Origin: Carya illinoinensis
Taxonomy: Eukaryota; Streptophyta; Magnoliopsida; Fagales; Juglandaceae
Direction: 5' to 3'
NCBI RefSeq assembly: GCF_018687715.1
Contig: NC_056752.1
Coordinates: 6,502,501-6,566,500 of the forward strand
DNA: 64,000 bases
The translations under genes and the position numbers were made by a program. The first letter of the stretch is position 1; the number at the start of each line of letters is the position of its first letter. Shown here in pieces: positions 61,077 through 64,000 of this stretch. The notes beneath the pieces are model-generated. The model had not been told where the DNA came from. It did not search any database and was given only the letters and a program-made list of their open reading frames with translations.

Positions 61077-64000
61077 CTTTTTTTTTTTAAACTAAAAAAC
61101 ATTTGTATTTCATTCATTCATGATAAACAGTTACACAGATACTTGCTTTTCAAGCATGACAAGATTACGAATATAAGGACCTTCTTTCACCAATACTCTC
61201 TCATCCTCACAATTTAAAGCAAACTTAGCTAACTGATGGACTACCTTGTTCCCCTCTCTAGGCGTGTACTGAATCTGCCATGATGGTTTGCTTCTTAAAA
61301 CTTCCTTGATATCTTCCACCATCCGACCATACTCAGAATGGTTCTCTGCTGCATACTTAACTTCCCAAACTGCCGCATGAGAATCACCTTCAAACACTAC
61401 CTCATTAAGCCCTATTTCCATACAAAGAGCCAAGCCTCTCCATAATGCATATAATTTAGCAATGATTGGCAACTTAACATGTACTTGTGGTCTACACAGA
61501 GTTACTAGAATTTCGCCCTCTGCGTCTCTTGAAAGTAGAACTTCATAAGCTGCTATAACATTATCTGTAATAAGCTTTCCAGGAATAAAAGCACTTTGAT
61601 TGTAGGATATCACCTTAGGAAGTATATGCTTTAGCATATTGGCTAGAGTTTTTACAATTATTTTATACAAAACATTGCAAAGACTAATATGCCTAAAATC
61701 TCCCACCCTCTTAGGATGTTCAGTTTTTGGAATGAGTACTATGTATGTAGCATTTAAAGATCTCTGAAAACTGTCTTCATTAAGAAAATCTAAAATAACT
61801 TTGCTCACTTCATCCCCCACCAAAACCCAATAACTTCGATAGACATAAGTCACATACCCATCAGGGCCTAGTGACTTTAGAGGAGCCATAACTTGTAAAG
61901 CTTCTTCAACTTCTTCCCTGGTGAACCTTTGTTGTAGCTTTGTGTTAATCTGTTCTATCACTTTCTGTGTCACTTCCCCCAAGCACTCCATAACTGCCTC
62001 ATTCTCTGGACTCGAAGATCTATATACTTCCTTATAATGGCTTTGAAAAGCTTCTCCAATGCTTGACTCCCCAAATCTGATTCTGTGTATCTATGATCTT
62101 CTCTATAGTATTCTGCTTCCTTCTTTGTGTTGCACAAACATGAAAATATTTGGTATTCCTATCTCCATTTTGATACCAAGTAACTTTAGCTCTTTGCCTC
62201 CAATTTAGATGCTCTTCCTCTAATAAATCACCCAGAACTTTCTGCAACTCTTTTATCTCCTGAACCTTACATGGTCCTTCTACCTCCTGCAGTCTCTTAA
62301 GCTCTTCTGATTGTTCTTTGATGGTTACTTCATTCATTGAGCCTCTATTCCTATTCCACACTGTAAGTGCCTCACTGCACAGAAGCAAAGAATTTTGAAC
62401 CTCGGCCATTACAACACCTTCCTTTGACTTGACTCTCCATTCCTTTTCTACTACTTTTGCACACCTTTCATCAGTAAGCCATTTAGCTTCAAACTTAAAC
62501 AATCTCTTCTTTCTTCTCTATGACTGCCACCTCCCTCTACAAGTTAATAGTAGAGGTTTATGATCTGAACTTTTAACTACTAATCCTTCTACTCTGTTAT
62601 CTGAAAACATACCATTCCATTCTTTATTAGCAATTACCCTACCTAATCTTTCTTTAATGAAATATGCTCCCTCTTGATTATTACTCCAGGTGATAGGATC
62701 CCCTATATATCCCAGATCAAACAGTTCATTATCTTCTAAGGCTTCCCAAAAATCCACCATTTGCCTCTTTGGCCTTGTATTACCCCCCACCTTCTCCTTG
62801 CTCCACATAATTTCACTGAAATCTCTTGTGAGGCACCAAGGTATATTACTATCTGGTTTGATTGTAGATAGTAACTACCATGATAAAACTCTCTTGCTTG
62901 TTTGTGGATACCCATAAAAGCTTGTCCACAACCATCTTTTTGAATTATTTTCAACCTCAACCCACCCACTAATGTCTTATTGAATAACTGTAAAGCTCGA
63001 ACTGTACATTATGTTTGCATAAAATGGCCAATCCTCCACTCCTCCCTATTGGATCCACACCAACACCTTTTAAAACCCAACTTCCTTCTCCAAACATCCA
63101 GCTTGGACCTGCGTAATATGGTTTCCATTAAGAAAACCATTCTGAGACACTTATCCCTCACTAGTTGGTGAAGGTCTTAAATTGACCAAGGGTTTCCAAG
63201 CTTTCGACAGTTTAGCTTAGCATAATCATGGCTCTCGGAGGGGCTGAGCAGCAGCCACCACCACTTCATCATTTGCAAAACAATCCTCTCCTATGTTTGT
63301 AGTTTTGTATCTTTTATCCTCTCTTCCCTCCTCATCTTCATCACGTAGAATTAGGCCTCTTTTCCTTTGCAGAGATAGAGACTTTACCTTTTCTAAACTC
63401 CCATGCAAATGTGCCCTCCTCTTCCACAACTTCCTTGTTGATATGCACTTCTTGTTGTCCCCTTCACCCATAACATCATCTTTTCTTACCTATATCTAAT
63501 CAGGACTTTCCCACCCTCCTTTTTACTTATCCTTCTACCTTCTTCTGATGGGCCATTCGTATTTAGGCCCACCACCTTTGTAGTTTCCATACTCCCTTCT
63601 CTCTCTCAAGTATCCTTCATAACAACTATTTGAAAAGGAGATAAGATTTCCACCATTTTCTCCTTCCTTATCCACCTTATCCCCTCACCATGAACTTTGA
63701 ACTTCAACATCATCCTTCCAACCTACTGTCGTGTGCGATGGCTGCTCACTCCCACTCCGGTCACCACTCCGATCACCTTTCTCTTCCCCCTTCATCTAAC
63801 TCCCCCCCCCCTCCCCCCCGGTAACTACAAACCATACTGAAGATACTATTCTCTTGCTCGTCCAGTTGACTTATTTGACACCAAACATCCTTCCTCCCCA
63901 GTGCAATGCAAGTTCTACTTTCATTCTTAAATAACTACCCTCACCCACACAGTCCTCTGATATATCCACCACCTCTACCCTACCCAAGGATTAATCTATT
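61077..64000 (-). mobile_element. LINE with an internal deletion, running off the right edge
   Basis: The 3' end is marked by T(13) at 61077-61089. In sense order from the right: an ORF1 tail (63471-63226), an endonuclease start MIMLS followed by NCRKLGNPW near 63228-63180, more endonuclease (62969-62518, with TRPKRQMVDFWEAL, DPITWSNNQEG and SSDHKPLLLT), the linker TWYQNGDRNTKYFH (about 62170), then 61991-61131. That last frame is one open run of 286 codons which joins RT (APLKSLGPDGYVTYVYRSYW, NQSAFIPGKLITDNVIAAYE) straight to RNase H (IAKLYALWRGLALCMEIGLN, NKVVHQLAKFALN). RT between them, including the catalytic box, is missing. It cannot be autonomous. Confidence 0.9.
61131..61991 (-). pseudogene. 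In-frame RT-RNase H fusion made by deletion in the LINE
   Basis: A single open frame of 286 codons. The N-terminal 160 residues are RT fingers up to VIAAYEVLLS, and the rest is RNase H. The junction (about 61520-61545) lies at the same place in copy A (about 3215-3240), where stops now break it. The missing part would span the two catalytic aspartate boxes of RT and the thumb, so the product, if made, could not copy RNA. The RNase H piece also lacks its first strand with the D of NWDAS. Confidence 0.88.

Larger units (their letters stand above)
58484..62421. repeat. Segmental duplication, copy B
   Basis: Same order as 1-4116. The shared region begins at or before the point matching the window edge. 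The downstream LINE continues past the right border here but is replaced in copy A. Confidence 0.9.

Overview
The window is plant nuclear DNA: spliced genes with GT/AG introns, a CC-NBS-LRR resistance gene, L1-type LINEs with DUF4283-type ORF1, CACTA, hAT, Harbinger and FAR1/MULE transposons, long CT microsatellites and a strongly AT-rich background. It fits a woody eudicot. An AT-rich dispersed repeat with GAGTTGAATTGAG-like words recurs several times, and from memory I associate it with Fagales (walnut, hickory, birch). That taxonomic guess is an inference I could not test.

Layout. Positions 1-4116 hold the 3' part of an RPS2-like NBS-LRR gene, its 3' flank and a damaged LINE. The same block recurs at 58484-62421, downstream of the one intact host gene, a two-exon CC-NBS-LRR of about 949 residues at 56653-59819. 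The window therefore lies in a resistance-gene cluster whose members are about 58.5 kb apart. The LINE behind each copy carries the same in-frame internal deletion, so it was inserted and deleted before the block was duplicated. Between the copies I see only mobile DNA and dead gene pieces.

The interior in order: degenerate tandem arrays with a 330-bp TRIM (4.1-7.2 kb); a 3,041-bp non-autonomous hAT element with perfect 8-bp target duplications (7.9-10.9 kb); a full-length but decayed LINE with a long target duplication, split by a 1,339-bp solo LTR (14.0-20.9 kb); a truncated CACTA element on the minus strand (21.1-29.1 kb) holding two EXO1/XPG-like exons and a processed pseudogene of ribosomal protein S21; a 5'-truncated LINE (30.6-32.8 kb); two further hAT-like elements (33.1-34.2 and 37.9-38.6 kb); a broken CYP74 gene start (39.7-40.1 kb); LINE debris around a Harbinger-like element (43.9-46.2 kb); a FAR1-type pseudogene abutting a hAT transposase tail (49.8-52.7 kb); MITEs; and the intact resistance gene.

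The intact gene would act in cytoplasmic pathogen sensing. Everything between it and its partial paralogue looks like layered transposition that has pushed the cluster members apart. Coordinates for decayed elements are approximate unless a target duplication or terminal repeat fixes them.
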